Shown here piece after piece: positions 7,353 through 14,583 of a DNA stretch of 21,808 bases. The stretch is from CAYMUC01 sp964471865 (GTDB taxonomy: Bacteria; Actinomycetota; Acidimicrobiia; Acidimicrobiales; Ilumatobacteraceae). The translations under genes were made by a program, and so were the position numbers. Location of the stretch: positions 1 through 21,808 of the forward strand of contig CAYYHU010000029.1 in NCBI GenBank assembly GCA_964471865.1, given 5' to 3'. The number at the start of each line of letters is the position of its first letter. The stretch's first letter is position 1. The notes beneath the pieces are model-generated. The model searched no databases. It was not told the origin of the DNA and saw only the letters and a list, made by a program, of their open reading frames with translations.

Positions 7353-8183
7353 GTGTCTCTGATCGACGTCGAAGCCCTCGCCCGGCTCATGGACTCATGC
7401 CCGGATCTTGCGGTCTGTGACGTCCGGTACTCGCTCACCGATCCAACCTCCGGACGCCGGGCCTACGAGGTCTCTCATATTCCGGGCGCGGTCCACGTCG
7501 ATCTCCACGATGATCTGGCCGGCCGGGGAGCGGGGCGACACCCCCTGCCGACGACCTCTCATGTCGCCGCCGTTCTCGAACGGTGCGGAATCGGCCCCGA
7601 CACCGAGGTCGTCGCCTATGACGACGTCGGAGGCGTCTTTGCAGCCCGACTGTGGTGGATGCTGCGGGCGATCGGCCACGAACGCGTCGCTGTTCTCGAC
7701 GGCGGGTTACCGGCCTGGACGCGAAGTGGCCGAGCCCTCACCGATGAGGTCCCAACCCGGACGCCCACGACCCATGAGGTGCCGCCCGCCTGGCCGGCAA
7801 CAGTGGATGCCGACGCCGTCGAGAGCGCTCTCGGCGAGGGACGTCTCATCATCGATGCCCGCTCCCCCGAGCGTTTCCGGGGCGACCATGAGCCGCTCGA
7901 TCCTCGGGCTGGCCATATCCCGGGAGCGATCAATCTGTTCCAGGGCGATCATCTGAGCCCCGATGGCACCCATCGCTCCCCGGATGAACTCGCCGGGCGA
8001 CTCGCCTTGATCGATGGCGCTGATCACCCGATCGTCTACTGCGGTTCCGGCGTGAGTGCATGCCATCACCTTCTCGTCATCGACGCGTGTGGACTCGCAC
8101 CCTTCGGCGAAGTTTTGTTGTATCCAGGGTCCTGGAGCGATTGGTCGAGCGATCCGAACCGGCCGATCGCAACCGGCCCCTGA
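7353..8183 (+). CDS. Two-domain sulfurtransferase (rhodanese / 3-mercaptopyruvate type)
   Basis: This 276-residue cytoplasmic enzyme moves sulfane sulfur from thiosulfate or 3-mercaptopyruvate to a thiol or cyanide acceptor. It has two rhodanese domains. The N-terminal one (about 5-125; CDVRYSL, HIPGAVHVDLH) lacks a cysteine at the active-site position and reads VVAYDDVGG there. The C-terminal one (about 150-270; IDARSPERFRG, HIPGAINL) has the catalytic loop CGSGVSA with Cys230. The CGSGV[TS]A loop resembles the mercaptopyruvate group more than the CRKGVTA loop of thiosulfate rhodaneses. Start: GTG at 7353, supported by the box at 7341 and by homology beginning there. The frame is open to 7263 but without domain content. 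The gene is convergent with the PadR gene. Confidence 0.9.
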   Translation: MSLIDVEALARLMDSCPDLAVCDVRYSLTDPTSGRRAYEVSHIPGAVHVDLHDDLAGRGAGRHPLPTTSHVAAVLERCGIGPDTEVVAYDDVGGVFAARLWWMLRAIGHERVAVLDGGLPAWTRSGRALTDEVPTRTPTTHEVPPAWPATVDADAVESALGEGRLIIDARSPERFRGDHEPLDPRAGHIPGAINLFQGDHLSPDGTHRSPDELAGRLALIDGADHPIVYCGSGVSACHHLLVIDACGLAPFGEVLLYPGSWSDWSSDPNRPIATGP

Positions 8184-8186
8184 TCC

Positions 8187-8203
8187 CGTTCGACATCCGA
8201 ACG
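8187..8203. terminator. Short stem-loop between convergent genes
   Basis: CGTTCG and CGAACG form a 6-bp stem around ACATC in the 24-bp gap between the sulfurtransferase and PadR stop codons. ATTCT follows on the plus strand. It is placed as a shared terminator should be, but the stem is short. Confidence 0.4.
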
Positions 8204-8207
8204 ATTC

Positions 8208-8765
8208 TCAGGTCATCTCCTCGACGAGATCCATCAGGAACGCTCGAACACTCCGGGCGTTGTGTCGCCGCCAACGGTCCACGACGTCATTGGTACCGCC
8301 TCCGACACGTGACTCAACGGACCCTTCGAGACGGCTCAGCGTCGCCCCGAGCGCGGCCATTTGGGCCATCACCAAGGTCGTAGCGTCCCGACCTCGACGG
8401 TCGAGCAAACGCATCTTGATCAAAAATCCCTGACGGAGGTCCCGAATGTGATCCACAGGCGTGTCGAGCCACGACGACGTCACCTGTCGTCCGAGCGCCG
8501 TAGACCGATACGCCGTGCGCTGCGGTCCTGCCGAGCCAGCTTCACGCGTCGCGATCTCGATGAGACCGAGGTCGCCTAGGCGATCGAGAGCCCGATAGAC
8601 CAACGGACGACTCACGGTCAGAATCCGACCGAGATCGGTTCCGCTGCGCAACTCCTTGGAGATCGCGAATCCGTGAGTGGTGGCTTCGACCACGAGTCCC
8701 AACACCACGTGCTCGGTGAGCGATAACGCTTCGGTCGCCGATGCGCGCGGTCCGGTCGTCATCAC
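8208..8765 (-). CDS. PadR-type transcriptional regulator
   Basis: This is a regulator of about 185 residues. The N-terminal winged helix (about 15-90) shows the PadR pattern: LSLTEHVVLGLV, a HGFAISKEL segment, VSRPLVYRALDRLGDLGLI, then a wing ending YRSTALGRQ. The C-terminal part is helical and Arg/Leu-rich, as in PadR proteins that dimerise through it. AAGGAG lies 9 nt before the GTG at 8765 and 12 nt before the ATG at 8762, so I chose GTG, although the next codon is an equally possible start. The gene is divergent from modA, and the shared intergenic region has a 17-bp palindrome. Control of itself and of the molybdate operon is therefore a reasonable inference. The effector is unknown. Confidence 0.82.
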   Translation of the reverse strand: MMTTGPRASATEALSLTEHVVLGLVVEATTHGFAISKELRSGTDLGRILTVSRPLVYRALDRLGDLGLIEIATREAGSAGPQRTAYRSTALGRQVTSSWLDTPVDHIRDLRQGFLIKMRLLDRRGRDATTLVMAQMAALGATLSRLEGSVESRVGGGTNDVVDRWRRHNARSVRAFLMDLVEEMT

Positions 8766-8835
8766 CAACTCGGTCTCCTTGGGCTCGCCACCCGAGCCCG
8801 ACGATCGCGGGGGACCTGAGACCTGCACACCCCAT

Positions 8836-8864
8836 CACCTTGCCACATGGCCACCTTGCCACAT
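8836..8864. repeat. Tandem 13-bp direct repeat, 16-bp period
   Basis: CACCTTGCCACAT occurs at 8836-8848 and again at 8852-8864, between the PadR and modA genes. The second copy contains the TTGCCA proposed as the modA -35 box and runs into the palindrome at 8864. Confidence 0.7.
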
Positions 8865-8884
8865 AGTTACAAAGTAACTACTCT
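8856..8884 (+). promoter_or_regulatory. modA promoter
   Basis: TTGCCA (8856-8861) and TACTCT (8879-8884) are separated by 17 bp, a near-consensus housekeeping promoter. Transcription would begin about 8891, exactly on an in-frame GTG of modA. On the opposite strand TACTTT (8876-8871) inside the same segment could serve the PadR gene. Confidence 0.6.
8864..8880. promoter_or_regulatory. Operator-like palindrome in the modA promoter spacer
   Basis: TAGTTAC-AAA-GTAACTA is a perfect 7-3-7 inverted repeat occupying the -35/-10 spacer and the first two bases of the -10 box. A protein bound here would block RNA polymerase. The divergent PadR-type regulator is the obvious candidate ligand, by position. 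Confidence 0.65.
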
Positions 8885-8890
8885 CGGCGC

Positions 8891-9775
8891 GTGTTCGAGA
8901 CGTGCGGCTCACGACCTACGAGTGCGCCTCGACGCCGGTGTGCCCTCGAGGTCGATCCCTTGCGGCAGCGCCCTCTCCGAGCTCGCCGTCACCCCGGAGG
9001 ATGTGCCGTCGCCGCGATCGTTTCCAGCCTCCTGACGCTCGTCACGGCGTGCAGCACCGCGCCAGAGTCATCGACATCGTCTGACTCCTCCGACGCCGTG
9101 ACGGGAACGGTGACGGTCTTCGCCGCAGCGTCGTTGACCGATGCCTTCGCGGCGCTGAGCGCAGCTCTCGAAGAACGCCACCCCGACCTCGAGGTGAGGC
9201 TCAACATCGCCGGGAGTTCGACCCTTCGCGAACAGCTTCTCGAGGGTGCCCCCGCTGACGTCTTCGCCTCGGCGAGCGAGACGATCATGGACTCCGTCAT
9301 CGAGGCCGGACTCGTCGAGGGGACCGCAACACTGTTCGCTCGCAATGGGCTGTCCATCGCCGTGCCTCGAGGGAATCCGGGCGGTGTCACCGATCTCGCC
9401 GACTTCGCTCGAGATGACCTGCTCATCGGCCTGTGCGCCCGGCGCGTTCCATGTGGAGAGTTGGCACACCAGGCACTCGAGTCAGCTGGGGTTTCGGTAT
9501 CTCTCGACACCGAGGAACCCGATGTTCGAGCGCTGCTCACCAAGATCACCGCCGATGAACTCGACGCCGGAATCGTCTATTCGACCGATGTTCGGTCTGC
9601 GGGCGACGCCATCGAGGCGATCGCTGTGACCCTTGAGATCGCGCCGGGTGCGAACTACCCGATCGCCGTTCTCGCCGGCAGCGACCATCCGGCGAATGCT
9701 CGGGCCTTCGTCGAGTTCGTGACCTCAGCCCCGGGTCGATCCCTGCTGAGCGACTTCGGCTTCGAGGCTCCATGA
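8891..9775 (+). CDS. modA: Molybdate ABC transporter substrate-binding lipoprotein ModA
   Basis: This is the extracytoplasmic binding protein for molybdate (or tungstate). The lipobox VTAC gives Cys54 as the lipidated residue, after a hydrophobic segment AVAAIVSSLLTLV. The mature part follows the ModA pattern: VFAAASLTDAF, then GSSTLREQLLEGAPADVFASAS, then GIVYSTDV near the oxyanion site, and a C-terminal block ending SLLSDFGF. Start is uncertain. GTG at 8891 coincides with the predicted transcription start but gives a long 53-residue signal region. The TTG at 8960, with GAGG 8 nt upstream, gives a normal 30-residue signal peptide. The gene overlaps modB by 4 bp (ATGA), so the two are translationally coupled. 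No ModE regulator is in view. Confidence 0.9.
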   Translation: MFETCGSRPTSAPRRRCALEVDPLRQRPLRARRHPGGCAVAAIVSSLLTLVTACSTAPESSTSSDSSDAVTGTVTVFAAASLTDAFAALSAALEERHPDLEVRLNIAGSSTLREQLLEGAPADVFASASETIMDSVIEAGLVEGTATLFARNGLSIAVPRGNPGGVTDLADFARDDLLIGLCARRVPCGELAHQALESAGVSVSLDTEEPDVRALLTKITADELDAGIVYSTDVRSAGDAIEAIAVTLEIAPGANYPIAVLAGSDHPANARAFVEFVTSAPGRSLLSDFGFEAP

Positions 9776-10572
9776 CCACACGCCGAGCGCCTCGCCGCGA
9801 CATTGCCTGGGTGGTGGTTCCCTTCGCCGTGATCGCCACCGGAGTCGTCGTGTTGCCCCTGGTGGGACTCGGCGCTCGCGTTCCCTGGAGCGATCTCGCC
9901 ACCTTGATCTCGTCACCGGTCGTGCGTGAGGCCCTCGTGTTGTCCGTGACCACCTCGCTGGGGGCAGCCGCGATCGCGACGGTTCTCGGTGTTCCCCTCG
10001 CCTACGTCTTGGCTCGGCTCGAGGTTCCAGGACGCTCGGTTCTTCGGGCCATCGTCACCCTGCCCATGGTGCTTCCCCCCGTGGTGGGTGGCGCCGCGCT
10101 GCTCTTTGCGCTCGGACGACGCGGCATCGTCGGGGGGCCTCTGTATGACGCGACGGGCTTTCTGCTGCCGTACTCGACCTGGGGTGTCATCGTCGCCAAC
10201 GTCTTCGTGGCGATGCCGTTTCTGGTTCTCACCGTCGAAGGTGCACTTCTGAGTGTCGACCAGGGACCCGAACGGGCAGCAGCCACGTTGGGAGCAGGAC
10301 CGACACGCGTGTTGTGGCGGGTGACGCTTCCGAGCATTGCGCCCTCGTTGGTGGCGGGAACTGTGCTGGCCTGGGCCCGGTCCCTGGGCGAATTTGGCGC
10401 GACGGTGACCTTTGCCGGCAACCTTCAGGGTCGCACTCAGACACTTCCCCTCGCGGTCTTCGTCGCGTTGGAATCGGATCGCGACACGGCGCTCGCGATC
10501 AGCCTGATCCTCGTGGTCATTTCTCTCACCGTTCTCGTCGCGCTGCGCGATCACTGGTGGTCACGGCGATGA
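9772..10572 (+). CDS. modB: Molybdate ABC transporter permease ModB
   Basis: This 266-residue inner-membrane subunit forms the molybdate channel. Hydrophobic segments lie near residues 12-32, 53-80, 88-115, 135-157, 190-210 and 238-257. The cytoplasmic EAA-type coupling loop (about 158-190) contains ERAAATLGAGPTRVLWRVTLP, the part that contacts the ATPase, followed by the family pattern ARSLGEFGATVTFAGN. The gene starts inside the modA stop and ends inside the modC start, each with a 4-bp overlap. This fixes both starts and indicates one transcript. Length is slightly above that of the E. coli protein. Confidence 0.95.
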   Translation: MTTRRAPRRDIAWVVVPFAVIATGVVVLPLVGLGARVPWSDLATLISSPVVREALVLSVTTSLGAAAIATVLGVPLAYVLARLEVPGRSVLRAIVTLPMVLPPVVGGAALLFALGRRGIVGGPLYDATGFLLPYSTWGVIVANVFVAMPFLVLTVEGALLSVDQGPERAAATLGAGPTRVLWRVTLPSIAPSLVAGTVLAWARSLGEFGATVTFAGNLQGRTQTLPLAVFVALESDRDTALAISLILVVISLTVLVALRDHWWSRR

Positions 10573-11639
10573 CGACCGCCGGACTCGCCGCTCACCTCGT
10601 GGTGCGCCGAGGAGAGTCGTTCACCCTGGACGCCCGCCTCGAGGTACCAGTGGGCACCACGGTCGCCCTCCTCGGACCCAACGGAGCAGGGAAGTCGACC
10701 TGTGTCGACGCGCTGGCGGGACTCGTGGCCCTCGATGACGGGTTCATCACTCTCGGCGGCACGACTCTCGACGATCCCACGACCGGACGGTTCGTCCCGG
10801 CTCATCGACGGCACGTGGGCGTGGTGTTCCAGGGCTATCACCTGTTCACGAACCTGAACGCGCTCGACAACGTCGCATTCGGATTGCGCCAACTCGGCCA
10901 CAGCCGGGGCAGTGCCCGCCAGCATGCAACGAGTTGGCTCACACGACTCGGTCTCGCCGATCTCGCCGAGCGGCGCACTCGCGAACTGTCAGGAGGCCAG
11001 GCCCAGCGGGTCGCTCTCGCTCGCACGCTCGCATCACAGCCCGATCTGGTGCTCCTCGACGAACCTCTGGCCGCGCTCGACGTCGAGGCGCGCGCGAGCA
11101 CCCGTCGCTTTCTCACCGAGCATCTCGCGACCGTGACCGGACCCCGGATTCTCATCACTCATGACCCGACCGATGCATTCTCCATGGCCGACCGAATCGA
11201 CGTGATCGAAAACGGCCGCATCGTGCAGCGAGGGACTCCCGAGTCGATTCGCCGCCAACCCGCCACCCCTTATGTCGCATCGCTGTCGGGGGTGAACCTC
11301 TTTCGAGGTCGGGCTCATGGTGGCGTGATCGACCTCGACGCACACCGCCAGATGATCCACACCTCGAACACCACGATCGATGGTGACGTCCTGGTCACGA
11401 TCCCTCCCACCGCAGTGGCTCTGTATGCCGAACGCCCCCAAGGAAGTCCGCGCAACGTATGGTCGAGCACCGTAGCGGCGATCGAATCCCGAGGCGGGGT
11501 GGTTCGAGTGACCATGGGCGACCCCCTTCCCGTCGGGGTCGACATCACCCCGGGAGCGGTCGACGCTCTCGACCTCGTTCCCGGCTCGACGGTCTGGGTC
11601 TCGGTCAAAGCCACCGAGGTGACCGCCCGGGCTCGATGA
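10569..11639 (+). CDS. modC: Molybdate ABC transporter ATPase ModC
   Basis: This 356-residue ATPase subunit drives molybdate import. It has Walker A GPNGAGKST (36-44), Q-loop Gln88 in VVFQ, signature LSGGQ (140-144), Walker B with Asp164-Glu165 in LLDEP, and the switch His198 in THD. The C-terminal third (about 285-355) looks like a TOBE/Mop-type domain (VWSSTVAAIE..., then GSTVWVSVKATEV), which in ModC proteins binds oxyanion for feedback control. The start ATG at 10569 overlaps the modB stop by 4 bp. The same frame is open upstream to 10314, but that part is a shadow of modB. The 3' end overlaps the DUF167 gene by 4 bp. Confidence 0.95.
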   Translation: MTTAGLAAHLVVRRGESFTLDARLEVPVGTTVALLGPNGAGKSTCVDALAGLVALDDGFITLGGTTLDDPTTGRFVPAHRRHVGVVFQGYHLFTNLNALDNVAFGLRQLGHSRGSARQHATSWLTRLGLADLAERRTRELSGGQAQRVALARTLASQPDLVLLDEPLAALDVEARASTRRFLTEHLATVTGPRILITHDPTDAFSMADRIDVIENGRIVQRGTPESIRRQPATPYVASLSGVNLFRGRAHGGVIDLDAHRQMIHTSNTTIDGDVLVTIPPTAVALYAERPQGSPRNVWSSTVAAIESRGGVVRVTMGDPLPVGVDITPGAVDALDLVPGSTVWVSVKATEVTARAR

Positions 11640-12040
11640 TCCGCCGCCGTGTGGCGATCGGGGGTCCGCACTACGGTGCCAAGATTCCTGTCGAACAGCC
11701 ACCAGGGCCGATATCGGCACCGCCACCTGCGTGGGTGCGCGTCCTCGAGGACGGCATCATCGTCGAGACCACCGTGGTTCCGTCCGCTCGGCGCAGTGCT
11801 CTCGCGGACGTCTCAGGCAACAGGTTGCGGATCCGCATCGCCGCGCCCCCGGTGGAGGGTCGCGCCAATGAAGAACTTCGATCGTTTCTCGCCTCGATCA
11901 CCCGCCGACGGCGTTCTCAGGTCACGGTCCTCACGGGTACGACATCGCGAGCCAAATCCGTTCATGTGAAGGGAGATCCCTCCGAGGTGCTGGGAGCCCT
12001 CACCGATGCCGCTCGACGAGCACTGCCACCGAACGGATGA
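11636..12040 (+). CDS. DUF167 / YggU-family protein
   Basis: This 134-residue protein has the UPF0235 (DUF167) core in its second half: LRIRIAAPPVEGRANEEL, followed by VTVLTGTTSRAKSVHVKG, with the family's Pro-Val-Glu-Gly-Arg-Ala-Asn signature. The biochemical role of this widespread small family is not settled. The first 30 residues are Pro-rich and not part of the domain, so an internal GTG near 11735 is a possible alternative start. However, the ATG at 11636 overlaps the modC stop by 4 bp (ATGA), as every other junction of this operon does, and I keep it. Cotranscription with modABC does not prove a role in molybdenum metabolism. Confidence 0.82.
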   Translation: MIRRRVAIGGPHYGAKIPVEQPPGPISAPPPAWVRVLEDGIIVETTVVPSARRSALADVSGNRLRIRIAAPPVEGRANEELRSFLASITRRRRSQVTVLTGTTSRAKSVHVKGDPSEVLGALTDAARRALPPNG

Positions 12041-12049
12041 TGACGTCAG

Positions 12050-12649
12050 TCAGGATCCATCCGACGAGACCACACCCAAGAGGATCAGTTCTCCGCGCAC
12101 CGCTTCGAGTTGTCGATCAGCGGGCCACTCCTCGGGGTCGAACATCGCTTGGGTCGCCACCCCTTGGACGATGGCGGTGAGGCGACGCGCGGCCTCGTCA
12201 GGCGAGCAAGCCAGCCGGCCGCCCTGGACGCTGTGGGCCTCGAGCCGCGCCCGATACCGATCGGTAGTGGCGCGCACTCGGTCCCGTTGGGCCTGTGCGA
12301 AGCCGTCGTCGGCCAGGGCTTCGGACCAGAAGGCCAACCACACGCTCCAGTCCTCGCGGCGCTCGGCATCGAGGGGCAAAACGGCCTCTATGACAGCGAG
12401 AAGATCTCCGGGCGACCGCGACTCGGCTGCGTCCACCCGACGGCGGGACCGACGGGCCGCGGCGGTGTAGGTGGCGTGGAGAAGCTCAGCCATGTCCGCG
12501 AAATAGTGCGAGACCACCGTGGTCGAGAACCCGACCGCTTCGGCGACATTGCGGACCGTGAGCGCGCCGCGTCCCCGGGTCACCAGGAGTTCCCGCGCCG
12601 CTTCCACCACGGCGGCTCGTCGCTGTTCACGGTCGACGATTCGAGCCAT
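12050..12649 (-). CDS. TetR-family transcriptional regulator
   Basis: This is a 199-residue one-component repressor. The N-terminal helix-turn-helix reads REQRRAAVVEAARELL, then ALTVRNVAEAVGFSTTVVSHYF (about 30-52), close to the BetI-like branch of TetR. The C-terminal ligand and dimer domain is helical, with DWSVWLAFWSEAL. I chose the ATG at 12649, which has AAGGTG directly upstream and starts at the domain; the frame runs open to 12754 without content. It is divergent from the flavoprotein gene, with a perfect 7-4-7 palindrome between them. It therefore probably controls that gene and perhaps the cluster beyond. The 3' end faces the DUF167 gene 9 bp away. Confidence 0.88.
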   Translation of the reverse strand: MARIVDREQRRAAVVEAARELLVTRGRGALTVRNVAEAVGFSTTVVSHYFADMAELLHATYTAAARRSRRRVDAAESRSPGDLLAVIEAVLPLDAERREDWSVWLAFWSEALADDGFAQAQRDRVRATTDRYRARLEAHSVQGGRLACSPDEAARRLTAIVQGVATQAMFDPEEWPADRQLEAVRGELILLGVVSSDGS

Positions 12650-12792
12650 ACCCCACCTTCGCGTACCTGACGTCCAGCTTCCTACGACGGCTGCCCGCGG
12701 CGGGTCGCCGACGGCTGATCGACCCGGGGCTTCGGACACCGACGTCGGGCACACGCCCCTTGAGCGCTACCCGATCACCATCTACACTCAAT

Positions 12793-12810
12793 ATACAACG
12801 CTTGTTGTAT
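12793..12810. promoter_or_regulatory. Candidate TetR operator
   Basis: ATACAAC-GCTT-GTTGTAT is a perfect 7-4-7 inverted repeat in an AT-rich spot between the divergent TetR and flavoprotein genes. It lies 143 bp from the TetR start and 89 bp from the flavoprotein start. Size and symmetry fit TetR-family sites. Confidence 0.65.
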
Positions 12811-12846
12811 TTAGGCATGCCGGTACGGATGACCGCAACGACCGCC

Positions 12847-12861
12847 CGGGGATACTCCCCG
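12847..12861. repeat. Small 6-3-6 inverted repeat in the flavoprotein leader
   Basis: CGGGGA-TAC-TCCCCG lies 38 bp before the flavoprotein ATG, downstream of the TetR operator candidate. It may be a leader hairpin or a second protein site. Short G/C-rich dyads of this kind also arise by chance in such DNA. Confidence 0.3.
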
Positions 12862-12899
12862 AGTCTGATCTGAGGCGCAGGACTGATGAGGAGACCACC

Positions 12900-14546
12900 A
12901 TGACGACATCCACCCGTACGATCCCGACCTCGGTCGACGTCGTGGTGTTGGGAACCGGTGCGGCGGGTTTCACCGCCGCCATCGTGGCTGCCGAATACGG
13001 AGCCAATGTCGCCGTATTCGAAAAAGCCGACGTCGTGGGCGGCACCACGGCATGGTCGGGTGGTCAGGTGTGGATTCCCAACAATCCGCATATGCGCGAC
13101 GTCGGAGTCGCAGACAGCCGCGAGAAGTCCATCACCTACATCATGTCGCTGTCCCGAGGCCTGCTGGACCAGGACCTCGTCGAGGCCTATGTCGATGCGG
13201 GTCCGGAGATGGTCGAGTTACTCGAAGCCAAGACCCCGGTGCAGTTCTATGCCGTCGACGGCATGCCCGACTACCACCCCGAATTCCCCGGCGGTAGTCC
13301 TGGCGGCGGCCGCACCTTGGAATGTCCGATCTTTCCCTTCGCCGATCTCGGCGACTGGCAGCATCGAGTCACACCGTCGCCGTATTTCGCCGATCCCCGC
13401 ATCACGATGAGCGAGACCCCGCTCGGCAAAGCGGTCCCCCAACCTCCGTCGAAGGAAGAACTCGAGCGGCGCAGCCAGCGCGATGAACGCGGCGCCGGTC
13501 AGGCTCTGGCGGGACGATTACTGCGGGCCTGTCTCGACCGAGGCATCGAACCCTTCACGGGGTGTGCCGCCACGGATCTGGTGGTGCGCGATGGCGCGGT
13601 GCGCGGTGTCATCGTCGACACCGGTCAGGGTTCGGTCACCGTCGAGGCGACCCGGGGGGTGATCCTGGCCTCAGGCGGTTTCGAATGGAACGCCGACATG
13701 GTGCGTGCGTTCCTGCGCGGCCCGATGACGCATCCGGTGTCGATGGAGACCAACACCGGCGATGGGCTGCGTATGGCCCAGAAGGTGGGCGCGAGCCTGT
13801 CGAACATGCGCGAGGCCTGGTGGATTCCCGTGGGTCTCGTGCCTGAATCGGCGTCCAATCCCATGGGTCGAGCTCTGATCAATGGGCAGCGGACGCTGCC
13901 CCATTCGATCATGGTCAACCGCCGCGGACGCCGCTTCACCAACGAGGCCGCCAACTACAACGCGTTCGGCGCGGCATTCCACGTCGAGGACGTCTCGCGC
14001 TTCGAGTACGCGAATCTGCCCTGTTGGCTCATCTTCGATCAGAACTACGTCGACACCTACGGGTTCCGCGTGGCTGCCGGCGGTGGACGGGGTGCCGTTC
14101 CCGACTGGCTCACCCGAGGCGACTCGCTCGGCGAACTCGCGGAGAAACTCGATATCGACGGAGCCGAACTCGAACGCACGGTCGCTCGTTGGAACGAGAA
14201 CTGTGCGGGGGGCTCCGATCCCGACTTCGGCCGAGGCGACTCGGCTTTCGACTGCTGGTGGGGCGATCCGTATCGCAAGGGGCGTCGCGATGCCACCCTC
14301 GGACCCCTCGAGCGGGGCCCCTACTACGCCTACGAGATCCATTCGGGATGTCTGGGCACCAAGGGTGGACCTCGAGTGGATGTGAACGGTCAGGTCCTCG
14401 ACCTCGACGGCGCACCCATCGAGGGCCTTTATGCCGCGGGCAACGTGATGGGCTCCCCTTTTGGGATGACCTATGGCGGACCCGGTGGGACCCTGGGACC
14501 GGCGATGGTCTTTGGCTACCTCGCCGCCCGTCACGCCACGGCGTGA
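12900..14546 (+). CDS. FAD-dependent 3-ketosteroid-Delta1-dehydrogenase-like oxidoreductase
   Basis: This 548-residue flavoprotein belongs to the fumarate-reductase/KstD superfamily. KstD enzymes introduce the 1,2 double bond into 3-ketosteroid ring A. The N-terminal FAD fold has GTGAAG (18-23) and Glu41 for the ribose. Candidate equivalents of the KstD catalytic residues are present: Tyr125 in DYHPEFPGG, Tyr353 in NEAANYNAFG, and Tyr525 with Gly529 in TYGGPGGTLGPA. The C-terminal LYAAGN segment closes the FAD site. GAGGAG lies 7-8 nt before the ATG at 12900; the open frame upstream overlaps the TetR gene and is not real. Substrate is not proven: the superfamily also holds enzymes for other 3-keto compounds. 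Control by the divergent TetR protein is likely. Confidence 0.85.
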   Translation: MTTSTRTIPTSVDVVVLGTGAAGFTAAIVAAEYGANVAVFEKADVVGGTTAWSGGQVWIPNNPHMRDVGVADSREKSITYIMSLSRGLLDQDLVEAYVDAGPEMVELLEAKTPVQFYAVDGMPDYHPEFPGGSPGGGRTLECPIFPFADLGDWQHRVTPSPYFADPRITMSETPLGKAVPQPPSKEELERRSQRDERGAGQALAGRLLRACLDRGIEPFTGCAATDLVVRDGAVRGVIVDTGQGSVTVEATRGVILASGGFEWNADMVRAFLRGPMTHPVSMETNTGDGLRMAQKVGASLSNMREAWWIPVGLVPESASNPMGRALINGQRTLPHSIMVNRRGRRFTNEAANYNAFGAAFHVEDVSRFEYANLPCWLIFDQNYVDTYGFRVAAGGGRGAVPDWLTRGDSLGELAEKLDIDGAELERTVARWNENCAGGSDPDFGRGDSAFDCWWGDPYRKGRRDATLGPLERGPYYAYEIHSGCLGTKGGPRVDVNGQVLDLDGAPIEGLYAAGNVMGSPFGMTYGGPGGTLGPAMVFGYLAARHATA

Positions 14547-14583
14547 ACCGTCCTGTTTGCGAGGCCAGATGTGGGTGACATCG

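Noticed and set aside
10314..10568. Upstream extension of modC
   Set aside because: The segment overlaps modB in another frame. The ATG at 10569 with a 4-bp overlap and the start of the ATPase domain fix the real start.
12519..12899. Upstream extension of the flavoprotein
   Set aside because: It lies opposite the TetR gene and its promoter, while GAGGAG and the FAD fold support the ATG at 12900.
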